DNA of 64,000 nt from Moniliella sp. 'wahieum'. Its lineage: Eukaryota > Basidiomycota > Moniliellomycetes > Moniliellales > Moniliellaceae. Made by a program: the position numbers and the translations under genes. The notes under the pieces were generated by a model. It saw only the letters and a program-made list of their open reading frames with translations. It was not told where the DNA came from and did not search any database. Position 1 is the stretch's first letter, and each line of letters begins with the position of its first letter. The stretch is from the NCBI GenBank assembly GCA_003971905.1, contig RSEE01000104.1:124001-188000 (forward strand), read 5' to 3'. Positions 35,743 through 46,669 of the stretch are shown piece by piece.

Positions 35743-35834
35743 GCCTCTTTGGCTCAGTGGTAAAGCATCTCACTAGTAAGCCGTTTGGTCTACTATCCAT
35801 GAGAAGATCGGTCGTTCGATTCGGCCAAGAGGCA
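35743..35834 (+). tRNA. tRNA-Thr (anticodon AGT) with 20-base intron
   Basis: The acceptor stem GCCTCTT pairs with AAGAGGC and is followed by discriminator A. The D arm is GCT...AGC with GG in the loop. Anticodon stem TCTCA pairs with TGAGA, and the loop CTAGTAA holds anticodon AGT at 35775-35777. A 20-base intron (35779-35798) sits one base 3' of the anticodon, the usual nuclear position. T arm GGTCG-TTCGATT-CGGCC. A T6 Pol III terminator follows at 35838-35843. No CCA is encoded, as in eukaryotes. Confidence 0.93.
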
Positions 35835-35837
35835 ATC

Positions 35838-35843
35838 TTTTTT
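35838..35843 (+). terminator. RNA polymerase III terminator (T6)
   Basis: Six T residues on the coding strand, three bases after the tRNA-Thr 3' end. Confidence 0.8.
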
Positions 35844-36335
35844 GGCTCCCAGGTTCTGCCCGCCAATTTTCCTTGAATTGGTTCAGATGAACAGCCCACA
35901 ATCTATAACACTTACAGCTTTCCTGCTCCGCTCGTACTACGACCCGTGCCACTCTGTGACCCAATGCGTTCGAGGCGAAAGAGGTCCATGAGGCGGACAC
36001 CCATTGCAGGTTTCGAATCAATTTTTCTTTTAGTCGGCGGCGGCGGAGAGGCGCGAAATAGGACAGTGCTAACCAATATAAGGAGGCACGAGAAAAGAGA
36101 AGTCACAGACGAGAATCGATGCGTGCGTGGGTCGTATGAGGAGAGAGAGAAACCAAGGATCTACTAGGCACACCGAATTGAGGCAGTGGACTAAAACCAC
36201 TAAATATCAAAATGGATATTCTGGTCCGAGCCGCACCTGTTTGCCTCACACTCTCAGTCTGGCAGGGGGGCTTAGGGTGGTGCACCATTGCTTCCCTAAA
36301 CAAGCTCAGTGCGGCCCGGACCTCACTGAACCGTT
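35844..36335. other. Spacer between tRNA and kinase 3' end
   Basis: Less GC-rich, no gene visible. A TTTCGAATC near 36010 resembles a T loop but has no pairing stem or cloverleaf around it. Confidence 0.5.
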
Positions 36336-37775
36336 TTATTCGTTTTCGGAAGACCGATCGTACTCGGTCGATTCTTCTTTTTCCTCTCCGTCATATGAAT
36401 CATACGAATCATACGGATCGGAATCCGCCTCTTCATCTTCGTCATACGAATCATACGAGTCGGGATCCGTCGCTTCGTCATACGAATCACCAACCATCTC
36501 TTCTTCAGTTAGGGTGGGAAGGGGCTGGGCAGCGAGGCGCTGCTTAGTTGCGGCCCAGACCGGGCCCCAGTCTTCCGCGAGCTGGGTCCGCACTGGTAGT
36601 TCTCCAGCCCCAGGCGGCACGCCCGGCCTCACCATCTCCATGTTGGGGTGTGTGAAACAAATTGTTTGGGAGGGGTGCGCCCAGGCGCAAGACGCTCTCC
36701 ACCTTGATCCTCATTGTCGCCAAACCCCATCTCCGTCAGCGCCTTGACCATTTCCGGCTCAGCAAGCAGCTCGGCCGTGCTGGGCCGTTGGGTGGGCTCG
36801 TAGCAGACCAGGCGGGAAAAGAGCTGACGGAGGTACATCGAGTAGTAGCGGGCCGGAAGTACAGGCGGGAGCAGATTCATTTGGTGTAGAACTTCAAGTA
36901 CCCTTCCAAGTGCTGTACTGGTTTGTACCGGCGGGGAAAAGAAGAGCTTGAGCAAGCATAGCTCGTGCAGTCACACCCCAATGCAAATAGGTCCACCGCG
37001 GGCGTCGACATGGAGCCTGAATAGTACAGTTCGGGCGCCATGTAGCCTGGTGTGCCGCCTTGGGACACAACGCTTGCCTCGCCGGGTCGGAGAAAGCAAG
37101 AGTTGCCAAAATCGGCCAACTTGATCCGCTCGTTGGGGAACAGGAGAATGTTGGAGGGCTTGAGGTCGTGGTGGATCAGGGGATAAAACCCCTTCGTAGT
37201 GCAAGTGATGATGGCAGTAGTCGAGCGCTAGGAGGACTTGCACCATGTACGTCATAATTTGCTTTTCGGAAGCCCTCCGAGGCCCTGCCTCCTGCGAGTC
37301 TGGAGAAGTCGACCCAGATCGCCTTCCGGCGCAAGCTCCATGACCAGATTGTACGTGTGCCCACATAGATTCACTGTTAGCCTTCTTCGTTAGTGCAACG
37401 ACTACTGTACAGAGAGAAGGGAGATGGGGGGGTGATAAGGGGATATATACGTACTGCTTGGTGGAATCGTAAAAGTGGTCGAGGTAGGGCACAATGTGAG
37501 GATGCGAGCTCCTGCAGCGTCCGCACTTCTCGCCACAGTGCCGACCGCCTGTAGTTCGCTTTGGGACCATGCAACGGCGAACGCGTTTGCACGCCACCAG
37601 TTCCCACGTAGTGTACCGCGAGACGCTGACCACTTTGCCGTTGTTGCCCTGCCCCAGGGGCTCAGGCGAGCTGTACTTGCCCACACAGTTCTTCGGCGTA
37701 TCTACCACGGGCCATGACTCTTCGAGAGAGGGGGGCCATCTCCGGCCCGTCCGGTCCGGGCGTATTGGCGGACAT
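36336..37775 (-). CDS. Protein kinase with HHD catalytic loop and acidic Ser-Tyr-Asp tail
   Basis: It starts MSANTPGPDGPEMAPLSRR; after a frame change comes the glycine loop PLGQGNNGKVVSVSRY and lysine ELVACKRV. It continues through HPHIVPYLDHFYDSTKQ, an intron (about 37456-37390, GTACGT...ACAG), then YNLVMELAPEGDL, TYMVQVLLALDYCHH, catalytic loop IHHDLKPSNIL (His for the usual Arg of HRD), LADFGNSCFLR, GTPGYMAPELYYS and VDLFALGC. The last lobe reads LFSRLVCYEPTQRPSTAEL. After about residue 360 a tail rich in Tyr-Asp-Ser-Tyr repeats and Glu/Asp ends SSENE-stop. DFG and APE are kept, so activity is plausible, but lack of the HRD Arg predicts control without activation-loop phosphorylation. Family not identified. 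Several single-base frame breaks. Confidence 0.75.
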
Positions 37776-38910
37776 GCTCGGTTGTACGGAGTGGCGGAGG
37801 ATGGAGGGGTGTGGTGGAGGAGATAAGTTGGTCTTGGTGGGGAGAGAGAAAGAGAGAGAGAGAGAATACGACAGTAGCCTGGCTTTTATATACCTCACGC
37901 GCCGTGCCGAGCAGGTATTTGTTCCGTCCTCTTCGGCAATCGAAGCTAATCGGAGAGGAGGCGGTCGAGGGCGTGTGTGTTCGCAGCGGGGTAACAGTCC
38001 CCCTTCGGATATGTGTGTGCGGCGTGGAGACACTCTCCTATAACGAAAGCCACCCACCCCGTCTCAACCGCGCCCACTGGCACCCCGACACTGCTGCGGG
38101 CGCGCCTGTGTCAAGTGCTGCTGCTTTTGTGCAATGTTTTGTGCAATGCATTTCATGGCTACCAATGTGGTCTGCGCGGCAGTTGGATGGGGGGAGGGGA
38201 GGAATCCTGCGTCGCTTCTCTCTCTGACTGGCCCCCCACGGGGACGATGTGTTCGGATCGTTTTTTTTTGCGCCGCGTGTGGGGGTGTGCACTGCCGTCC
38301 GTTGTGTTTTGGGGAGCAGGGAAGGGAAGAAGGGAGCATCCGACAGGAGGAAGAGCGGCAGCCAGCCGACTGCGGCCGTGCGTTGAGGCGCAGGCAGACG
38401 GACGCGATGGTGACTATGCGGAGCATGTGGGATGATGGTTGCACACCCATATAAATACTCTCCCACCTATTATTACTTGCTGTATAGCGGCGAGAAGCGT
38501 GCAAGGCAGGCGGGGGCACCGGGCAGGGCAGTGCCCCCAGACGGGGTAAACTTTAGACCGTCAAAAGTTCAAGGTGCAATACATGTGGGACAGCCAGCAC
38601 GAGGCCAGTGTGCTGGGCTGCACCTCAGCTGCGTGCTAGCTACTAATCAAGTCAATCCAGTTTTTCTTCACCAGTTGAGCACCAGAGAAGGCCGTTGCGC
38701 ATCGCCCGCGTCTTGAGGTGCTGCGTCCGCTGTGCCTTTACCTTCACGCTCCTCCCCTTCTCCCCCTCAGGGAGGCTGCGCCACACCCGGTTCTACTTTG
38801 TCACATTGACCGCGCTCGAAGATATATGCTGTGTGAGAAGGCCGCCGCACCACCGTGTGGCCGGCTGCTGATGTGGCGAGGAGGAGTCGGTGCCTGTTGT
38901 GTCCGGGGGG

Positions 38911-38920
38911 TGAACGTTGA
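38911..38920 (+). repeat. Dispersed motif, partial copy
   Basis: TGAACGTTGA, the ten-base core of the motif, in gene-poor DNA. Confidence 0.6.
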
Positions 38921-41535
38921 ACTGTGCTGCAAACAGCCACAAGGGCAGAGGAGGACTGTGTGTGAACTCGTCTGCCTCATCCTCGAGAGGATCGCGATGA
39001 GAAAAGATGGAGGGCAGAGTGCCCAGCTGCCTCAGGCGCTCACAGTAATGTGGCAAGTGCAGTGTGTGGGTGTGTGGCCCTTCCTTTGGCCTCAGTACAA
39101 CCTTTCGTGGCGACAGAAGCAGGCCGAATCCCACGGCGCGTGGGGCCTGCGTGTGCGCAGGCAAGTGGTCGCAAGTCACTAGTTCCTCCTAGCACTAATC
39201 ACTACTCTCACATTATTCAATCGAAGAGTCAATATTCCGTTGTCAAAGTATGCTTCAACCTACTCAAGCTTCAAGCTATTCAAGCTGTTTCAAGCTTCAC
39301 ATGTCACAAGCCTGCGTCTTCCTTAGTTTCCTCCGACGCGTCGTACCGCGCCTGCCAGAACGCTCGTGGGGCAGACGCGTGCATCCCTGCAATGTGAGCC
39401 GCGTGAGGTATTTTAATCCTGTGCGCCGCGGGAGGCAGAGGAATGGCACACTGGCCTTGTGCTCGCAGTCATTGAGTACGCATCTACTACTACGAAGCGA
39501 AGCGGCACACATTAAGCTGTGCACTTCGACGCGCCCTTCGACCCCCTTCGATGTCGCGTCGATTAATGAACGATATCATCCTGCCTGCCTCATGCCTCAT
39601 CGACCTCATCCTCAACCTGTATTAGGCCGTTCCTTACCTCCCAAAGGGGGGCTCTTGTGAGGGCTGCGCGTCATGTAGCTGCGTAGACCCAGGTTATATA
39701 CTGAGGCACTATAGACCCGTATCCAAATCTCTCCATCAACTGCATATGATGCGGGTGCATACAGGCATCATGTATACCTGGCCAATTGTGCGCGCACGCT
39801 GGCGGTCAAAAAAGCGAGCACCGTAACGCTGGATGCACGCACAGTCTTTACAGCGACTGTGCGCAGAATCTCCCTACCTCGACCCTGCGGCCTCGGGTAC
39901 ACAGGCCCACACAGTCACATTGTCCTGACGTGTTGCATGACCGGCACGACAGTGGCTGCACGAGATGCAATGTGTGCCTAATTGTATAGTGACTTGTAAA
40001 AGCACTTCGCTAGTGGCCATTAAGATGCCTGAGGCCGGGGGCCTGACGCCTGACAGCCGTGCCACCGACGCAGGGTTGCAGTAGTTGCACTGGGCCCTCC
40101 CAAGGAGATGGGATCTTTACGCCACCTGACAAGTGATACGTTTTGATCAACTGTTACCGGCACCCCTATACGGACTTTGATGGGATCAGTACTCAGTGTC
40201 AGTAAAAGCACACTGCCGCATTGGCCTGCACTTTTGCTTCGCACACTTGTGTGCCCCGCGTTTGCTCGGCCTACCTAGTTTTCCAATCGATGAGATTGGG
40301 AAAGTGTGAAGGGACGAACGCGCGATGAACGTACGATTGGCTTGGACAGGTAATCGAAACCTCCTGCTCCGTGGTGCATGAGGTGGTGTAGGGAAAGAAG
40401 CAGAATTAAGCTTGAGACTGGAATTGCGACCACCCACCTCGCAGCATCGTGCTACTCCTCAGTGTTTTCATGTCCAGCTTTACCATTGGCGGGCACATTC
40501 AACACGTTCAACATAGTATACACAGTACGTAATAGTCTAGATGCTGCTGCTTCGCGACAGGCGTTTTCTTTTTTCCCACCCGGCCCCATAGCAATGCTCC
40601 TCTCCAGTCACATAAGTCAGATGAGTCAGATGAGTCACACGGATGGGATGGTAGGTGGATTAAGGTGTCTACACCCCGTCTGTTGGCACCTTGCGTCCTG
40701 GGCCTGATGCCTGATGCATGAAACCAACAAAAGGCACGGCACGCAGAGCTAACCAAAAAGTGAGGGGCAGTGTCATGGCATCATTAAGCTTCTTTCGAGT
40801 TATCTAGAAAAGTCATCATCCATTCAGTGTGAGCACGCGAAGGAGCTCCACCAGCCAATGATCTCCCACTACACAAATTCAACGAGCGAGAGGGGGGAGG
40901 AGTAATATTCGGTGCTATAAGGTGATGCTGCGCCTGACAGAGAAGGCGTCCGGCCTCGCCACTTATACAGTTTTCATCTACCCAACACCTATTACGTACA
41001 TAAAATGCTCTTTTCCTGCCAGGGCTGGTCAATAACCTTTTAGTGACTCTCACGGGCGGTCATCACCACCACCGCTGCCGGCCTTCTCAGTCATCAAATC
41101 GTCAAATCAGTTTGATGCGTATTGTCGGTTGGCAAAACGATTCGGCCACACTTTCAGGCATAGTAATACCGAGAGGTGTACTCCCCGTTCCTTACATGTT
41201 CTTGGTTAACAATCAAGCTTTCCTTCACTCACTCTGTGACTTCAACACGTCCACTTTGTAATATTTCTGCACCACAATCCTCGTCGGATCATTCGCACTA
41301 ACACAAACCCGCCTTATATAATAGTGTGTGTCATCTTCGTAGCAGTCGTCACTGGCAACTTTTCCCCTCCGCCTTTTGGCACACCTTAACGATCAAACGC
41401 AGCTCTACCAATAGTCAAGCACCTGACGTGCGCGGCATATATATAGGCCAATGCCGGGCTCAGCGCGCTGACGCTGAGACTTGGGGCCGCGTTACACGTT
41501 TCGACTTTTGGCCACTGTCACATGCGCCTGTCACT

Positions 41536-41554
41536 CATGTCACATGTCACATGC
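41536..41554 (-). repeat. TGA-CATG heptad array
   Basis: On the + strand TCA-CATG-TCA-CATG with a further TCATG in front; anchor TGA on the minus strand. The spacer CATG is self-complementary. Confidence 0.65.
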
Positions 41555-42756
41555 GAGTTGGACAGCTGGACAAGACCCTGGCGTCTCATCCCATGCATTC
41601 GGGTACGTGTACGGAGTGTGTGTTTGCTGACTGTCGTGGATCGAAGTGGATTTGGTGTGGGCGGGCGGGGCATGCCGTAGTAGTTCGGATAGACAGACGG
41701 TGCGCTTTGAAGCAACGCACGAAAAGGCTTCCGCGGCCGCCGAGACAGAGGAGGGGGGAGGGGAGAGGTCGTCGAAAACGTATGCGGTGGCGGCGTTGGC
41801 CTCTGGATTGGAAGCCTATCATTCTACAAATCTTTTGGTGGGCGACGCACCCGGGCAAGTACACAACTGCTGACGCAGCTCACCTTGCACGATGCCATGG
41901 TGTGCCGATTGAAAGATGGAAATGCGAGCCAACAGTAGTCCGCGGAGTGCGGTGCATGGAGCAACCGATGGGCACGTGCGGTGAGCGCCGTAGTACGCCG
42001 TCGGAGTACTCCATCCAACCTGCCGACAGACGACCTGGTGTGCGGGACGATGCAACAACACGCATGTGTGCGGGGGGGGAGCAAGCAGGAAGGGGCAGAC
42101 GACGGGGCGGAGGCTCACGGTGGCGAGTAGGACGGTAACGCTACGCTTAGGCTAAATGTTAATTGGGCGGCAGCGGCATTTCGGCCCGGCGCGGCCGCCG
42201 AGCGGCGAGGGGCTGTGGATCGGGGAGGGGAGAACGGGGGCGGGAGGCCGCTGTGCGGGTCTGGGACAGCCGAGCTGCTCCCACTGTGAGCGCTGAGCCT
42301 CTTAGCTCCCAAGTTCAACCCACACGCCCCCCCCCCTCTTCGCCTCGGGCAGCCGGGTATACAAAAGAAGCGCATCCGCACCCTGTCTCGCGTCATCGAT
42401 TCATCCATCATCGACATCCTTCTTGCGTTCTCGTCCCGTTCGGACGCGCGCCGGCCTCACGCGTCAGATCGCCGTAGTCAGACCCGCAAGCCTCAGAGGA
42501 GCGACATACGTACACGCCCCCTGGCGCCCAGCGTGTGTTGCGCTCGGGCGGGCGTGCCTGGTGCGTTCGGGGCGGAGCGTGCTTGCCGAATCGCAGCCGG
42601 GGACCTGCAGCATCGCACCCGGCGTGCACGGACCGCACGGACCACAGCACCACAGCACCACAGCCCTGCTTGCGCCTCGTCGTAGCAGCGCCCAGCGCCC
42701 AACACGCGCCCTTCGCTCTCGCCCTTGCGCCTTGCGCCTTGCGCCTTGGCCTGCCC

Positions 42757-42777
42757 TGACCCCTGACGCCTGAGGCT
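42757..42777 (+). repeat. TGA-N4 heptads with changing spacers
   Basis: TGA-CCCC-TGA-CGCC-TGA-GGCT: the seven-base register is kept while the four spacer bases change. A similar run (TGA-TGCC-TGA-TGCA-TGA) lies near 40705. Confidence 0.6.
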
Positions 42778-42796
42778 CAGGTCCGATGGCGGTGGC

Positions 42797-42842
42797 TATT
42801 TAAGCCTCCCCCCTGTGTTCTTCGCCCCCCCCCCCCCCCCCC
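42797..42842 (+). promoter_or_regulatory. GAD1 TATA-like box and poly-C18 leader tract
   Basis: TATTTAA at 42797-42803, then an uninterrupted run of 18 C at 42825-42842 ending 20 bases before the GAD1 start codon. Confidence 0.5.
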
Positions 42843-42861
42843 ACACCACACCCACCACACC

Positions 42862-44692
42862 ATGGGTCTCGCACGCCACGTTGACGTTGACGACCTGCTC
42901 GCTGCTGCCGCCGATCACGGCCTCACCGTCGCCGGCACCCGGCACACCGATGGGGCTTCCACCCCGTTTGGCGGGCGCTACCGTGCCTCCACCCTCCCCC
43001 ACAACTCGATTCCCGACGAGGGCGTGTCGCCGGAAGATGCGCACCAGGTGATTGAGGGCCAGCTGGCGCTCGATGGCAAGCCCTCGCTCAACCTCGCGTC
43101 CTTTGTCTCCACGGACCTCAACGACCCTGGCTTCCGTTTGTTCCGTGTACGTCACCCGCTTGCCCCCCTCGTCTCGCCCGTTTTTTTGCTTTCCGTTTTG
43201 TTCTCCCGCCTGCAAACTGACACTGACTGATGCGCATGCGACGGCCGCCTTGCCCTACTAGGATCACTACAATATCAACTTGGCCGATGCCGATGAGTAT
43301 CCCTCCACGGTCATGATCCATGGACGGTGTGTGTCGATGATTTCGGACCTTTGGAATGCGCCGAAAGAGGTGGACGCGAATGGGAGGCCCGTGCGTGCGC
43401 TTGGCACTGCGACCACAGGCTCGTCCGAGGGCATCATGCTCGGTGCGCTGGCGCTCAAGAAACGGTGGCAGCAGCGCCGCAAGGCCGCTGGCCTGCCCTT
43501 TGACCAGCCCAACTTGCTCGTCGGCGCCAACACGCAAGTGTGCGTCGAAAAGGCAGCCAAGTACTTTGACATTGAACTGCGCCTGGTGCCCGTCAGCGTC
43601 GAGTCGAGCTACCGCCTGGACCCGGAAAAGGCGGTTGAGATGGCGGATGAAAACACGATTGCCGTGTACGTGATTGCCGGCTCGACCTACACGGGGGCGA
43701 TTGAGCCGGTCAAGGAGATGAGCGAGCGGCTGGACACGCTGCAGAAGGAAAAGGGCATTGATATTCCGATCCATGTCGATGCGGCCTCGGGCGGGTTTGT
43801 CTTACCGTTTGCCTGGCCCGATTTGGAGTGGGACTTTCGCGTGCCGCGCGTAGCGTCGATCAATGCGTCGGGACACAAGTACGGCCTGGCGCCGTGTGGC
43901 TTGGGAGGGTCATCTGGCGCACGCCCGAGTACCTGCCCAACGAATTGCTCTTCTCGATCGACTACCTCGGCACCGCCGGCGGCGCCATCGACTTCAACCT
44001 CAACTTTTCGCGGCCGGCCGCGCCGATGCTGGTGCAGTACTACAACTTTATCCAGCTCGGCCGCCAGGGCTACCAGGATATTGTGGCGGCGGACCTGCGC
44101 AATGCACGCATGTTTGCGCGCGCGCTGGAGAACAGCGGGTACTACGAGATTGCGTCGGAAGTGCACCTGCCCCGCGGGGGGTGAGGAAACAGACCCGACA
44201 AAGGCCGCCTACTACAAGCCCGCGCTGCCCGTCGTGGCGTGTTCAAGTGGGCCGATGGTTTGTGAGCCAGTACCCGCACTGAAGGGAAAGCAGGTGGTGG
44301 TGCAGACGCTGCTGCGTGCGCGCGGCTGGATCGTGCCCAACTACGGCTGCCCCCAGCCGCTCCACGACACCCAGATCCTCCGCGTCGTCATCCGCCAGGC
44401 CACCACCTCCGACTGATTGCGACGCTGGTGGAGGACATTCTGGACATCACCGACACGATCATCCATGAGTTTGCAGCGGCCGACCTGGGCGGCGCAGGCG
44501 CGGCGGTGCTCGCGGGGACGTCCCACCTGGCGGTGCCGTCGCCGTCGCCGGGCGGCTCGCGCACGGGCACGCCGTCCACCGCAAGCACCGCCACTGCACA
44601 ACCGGCGCAAGAACCGCAACATGTACCTCCCGGCCGTCAGCCAGCCCGACTTGGCCGCGCCGCCGTCCGCGGGCTTTGGCCGGACGTGCTGA
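42862..44692 (+). CDS. GAD1: Glutamate decarboxylase
   Basis: Pyridoxal-phosphate enzyme converting glutamate to GABA and CO2, which consumes a proton and opens the GABA shunt. It starts MGLARHVDVDDLLAAAADHG. Family blocks: EGQLALDGKPSLNLASFVST, then intron 43147-43261 (GTACGT donor), YPSTVMIHGRCVSMI, ATTGSSEGIMLGALALKKRW, VDAASGGFVLPF and INASGHKYGL with the Schiff-base Lys at 43877-43879. Downstream are W-VIWRTPEYLPNELLF, DFNLNFSRPAAPMLVQYYNF and a C-terminus ending PPSAGFGRTC-stop. A missing T at about 43906 removes the Trp of GLGWVIWR; further breaks occur around 44180-44270. The length of about 570 residues is normal for fungal GAD. The C-terminal region after 44430 is Pro/Ser-rich and diverged. 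A TATA box and poly-C tract lie upstream. Confidence 0.93.
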
Positions 44693-44896
44693 GGGTGGTG
44701 TAGAATTGGATATGGATAGGATATGGCATCGAGCACAGGGGTCCGGACGTAGCTGGGGCAGGCCATAATACATCGGGCTGGGGCACGTGCTCGTCACGTG
44801 CTGCCGGCTGACTGGTGACAAGTAGTGAGTAACTCAGTAGTGGCCAGTGCGAGCACCACCATCTCGGCCCTCGGTCCTGCTGCCGTTCGGAACCGC

Positions 44897-46258
44897 CATG
44901 ATCCGCATCCGGTGTGTCCTGCCTCCCCTGTGCGCTGGGCAGACCCTAACCCGCGCCCCAGCTTCCCCAGCGGCACCGCCACCGCCCACACCACGCCCGA
45001 CATGACCCTCGACGACCTCCACGCGCTCGTCTTCAGCCTCACCAACATCCCCCCGACCAGCAGGAGCGTACGTCTTCTCTCCCCCCCCCCTCCCCCTGCT
45101 GGCCTGCCGCGTCCCCCCCAACACCTGCCTTCCCAGTCAAGACAGGCGTCCCCATCCGCTCCCTCGCCTCGCTGCCCCGCGACACCCCGCTCTCCGACCC
45201 GCGCGTCAGCATCGCCAACCGCAGCCAGGTCATCGTCGCTCCCCCATGGGAACGCTCGTGGAGCAAAGTGTGCCCGTTGCGCCGGCTGCTGCTGCTGTCT
45301 CTACTGCTCCGGCTGCTGCAGCTGCTCCTGCCGACCCTGCGCCGCGCGCCTTGCCCGCCCCCGTGCGCAGCAAGGTGTCCTCCGCCATGGCCACCGTCCG
45401 CGGCTGCGACAGCAGTCGCCGCTGTCGACCAGCGGCCGCCCCCGTCTTCCACCCGGCTGGAGTTGGGGCGCCTGGGCCCGCTCCTCCGCAGGCTCTTCCC
45501 CGCCGTCGGCGCCGGCCAATAGGAAACATTACCGTGCCTTGGGCGATGAGTTTGTCGTGCTCAACATTGTGCCTGACGACAATAGCTGTCTGTTCACCAG
45601 TGCGGCAGTGGTGCTGTCTGGATCGGCGGAGCGCGCAGCAGGCGAGAAACTACGACCCGTACGTCTACTCCTCGTCTCCCTGGGCTGTCTCGTAATTTCT
45701 TCGTCGTTGTGCGTTCCGATGGGCAGGCGACTCTAACGTGGTGTGGTGGCAGTTGTCGCGAACACGATCCTAGCGCACCCCGAAGAGTACTACTCCGAGG
45801 CGTTCCTAGGCCAGCCTACGGAGGAGTACGCTGCGCGGATCCAGCAGCCCAACGTGTGGGGCGGCGCGATCGAGCTGGCCATCTTATCGGACCAGTTTGG
45901 CGTGGAGATTGACAGCATCGATATTGGTACGGGCCGGGTGGACCGGTACGGCGAGGCGAAGCAGTTTTCCCAACGCGTTATCTTGCCTACAGTGGCATCC
46001 ACTACGACCCATCCTCCTCCTCCCCAGCCTCGATGCGCCACTGGACTTTGCCACGTCCAAGTTTGATCCCGACCAGGCCGATCGCGTCATCTCGGTCGTG
46101 CTCGAGTTGGCCGACGACCTGCGCCACAAAAAGTACTACACCAACGTCTCCTCTTTACGTTGCGGTGCAAGCAGTGCGGCGCTTCGCTCGTGGGCGAACG
46201 CGGCGCCGTACACCACTCGACCGTCTCGGGCCACACGGATTTCGAAGAATACTCCTAA
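44897..46258 (+). CDS. OTU1: OTU-family deubiquitinase OTU1/YOD1
   Basis: Cysteine protease that trims ubiquitin chains and works with CDC48/p97 in ER-associated degradation. It starts MIRIR; an N-terminal UBX-like fold is suggested by MTLDDLHALVFSL and VKTGVPIRSLASLPRDTPL. The OTU core has VPDDNSCLF with catalytic Cys codon 45587-45589, then VVANTILAHPEEYYSEAFLG and WGGAIELAILSDQFGVEI, and the catalytic His in YSGIHYDP near 45990. A C-terminal C2H2 finger (LRCKQCGASL, HHSTVSGHTDF) ends in EEYS-stop at 46258. Introns at about 45068-45136 and 45659-45752, both GTACGT. Single missing bases at about 45977 and in the Ala/Pro-rich linker. Convergent with the USP7-type gene. Confidence 0.9.
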
Positions 46259-46559
46259 CCTCGCCCGCTGCGGCACTCGTGATCCCTCTGATGGATCTTC
46301 ATCCCCGTCTCCCACCCCCACCCTCCCATGCTCCTCCGTATACTCCCTTGCCTCTTCCGTTCCCTTTTCTGTGCGCTGCCGTACCCTTTCCTGCCGCACC
46401 GTACCCTTCCTCGCCCTTCCTCATCGTGCCCTGCTTTCTCTACACTCTACCCTCCGCCCCCCCCCTTCAGCTTTCATTCAAGACTTTCATCATGATCTGT
46501 TCGACAGGTGGTTGATCACCAACGCAGACATGGATCATGGACTGGAGAGAATGGGGAGA

Positions 46560-46661
46560 CCGACAGACCGACAGAACAACGACAGACAGACAGACAGACA
46601 AGACCAGACAGGTGGTGGCACCGCACCGCAACGCAACGCAACGCAATGCAACGCAATGTAG
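46560..46661 (+). repeat. GACA and CGCAA microsatellites between OTU1 and UBP15
   Basis: A (GACA)n-type array at about 46560-46612 and a GCAACGCAAC-type array at about 46625-46658, in the convergent spacer just before the UBP15 stop. Confidence 0.7.
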
Positions 46662-46669
46662 CGTGGTGC

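Larger units (their letters stand above)
37776..42861. other. Gene-poor spacer upstream of GAD1
   Basis: The first 300 bases are the kinase promoter, with a GA-rich microsatellite near 37845-37865. No convincing gene follows. Repeats include TCA-AGCT units near 39265, TGA-TGCC-TGA-TGCA-TGA near 40705, TCA-CATG-TCA-CATG near 41540 and TGA-CCCC-TGA-CGCC-TGA-GGCT at 42757-42777. The last 65 bases are the GAD1 TATA box, a poly-C run and leader. Confidence 0.45.

Noticed and set aside
36000-36030. tRNA T-loop-like TTTCGAATC
   Set aside because: No flanking five-base stem and no cloverleaf could be built on either strand.
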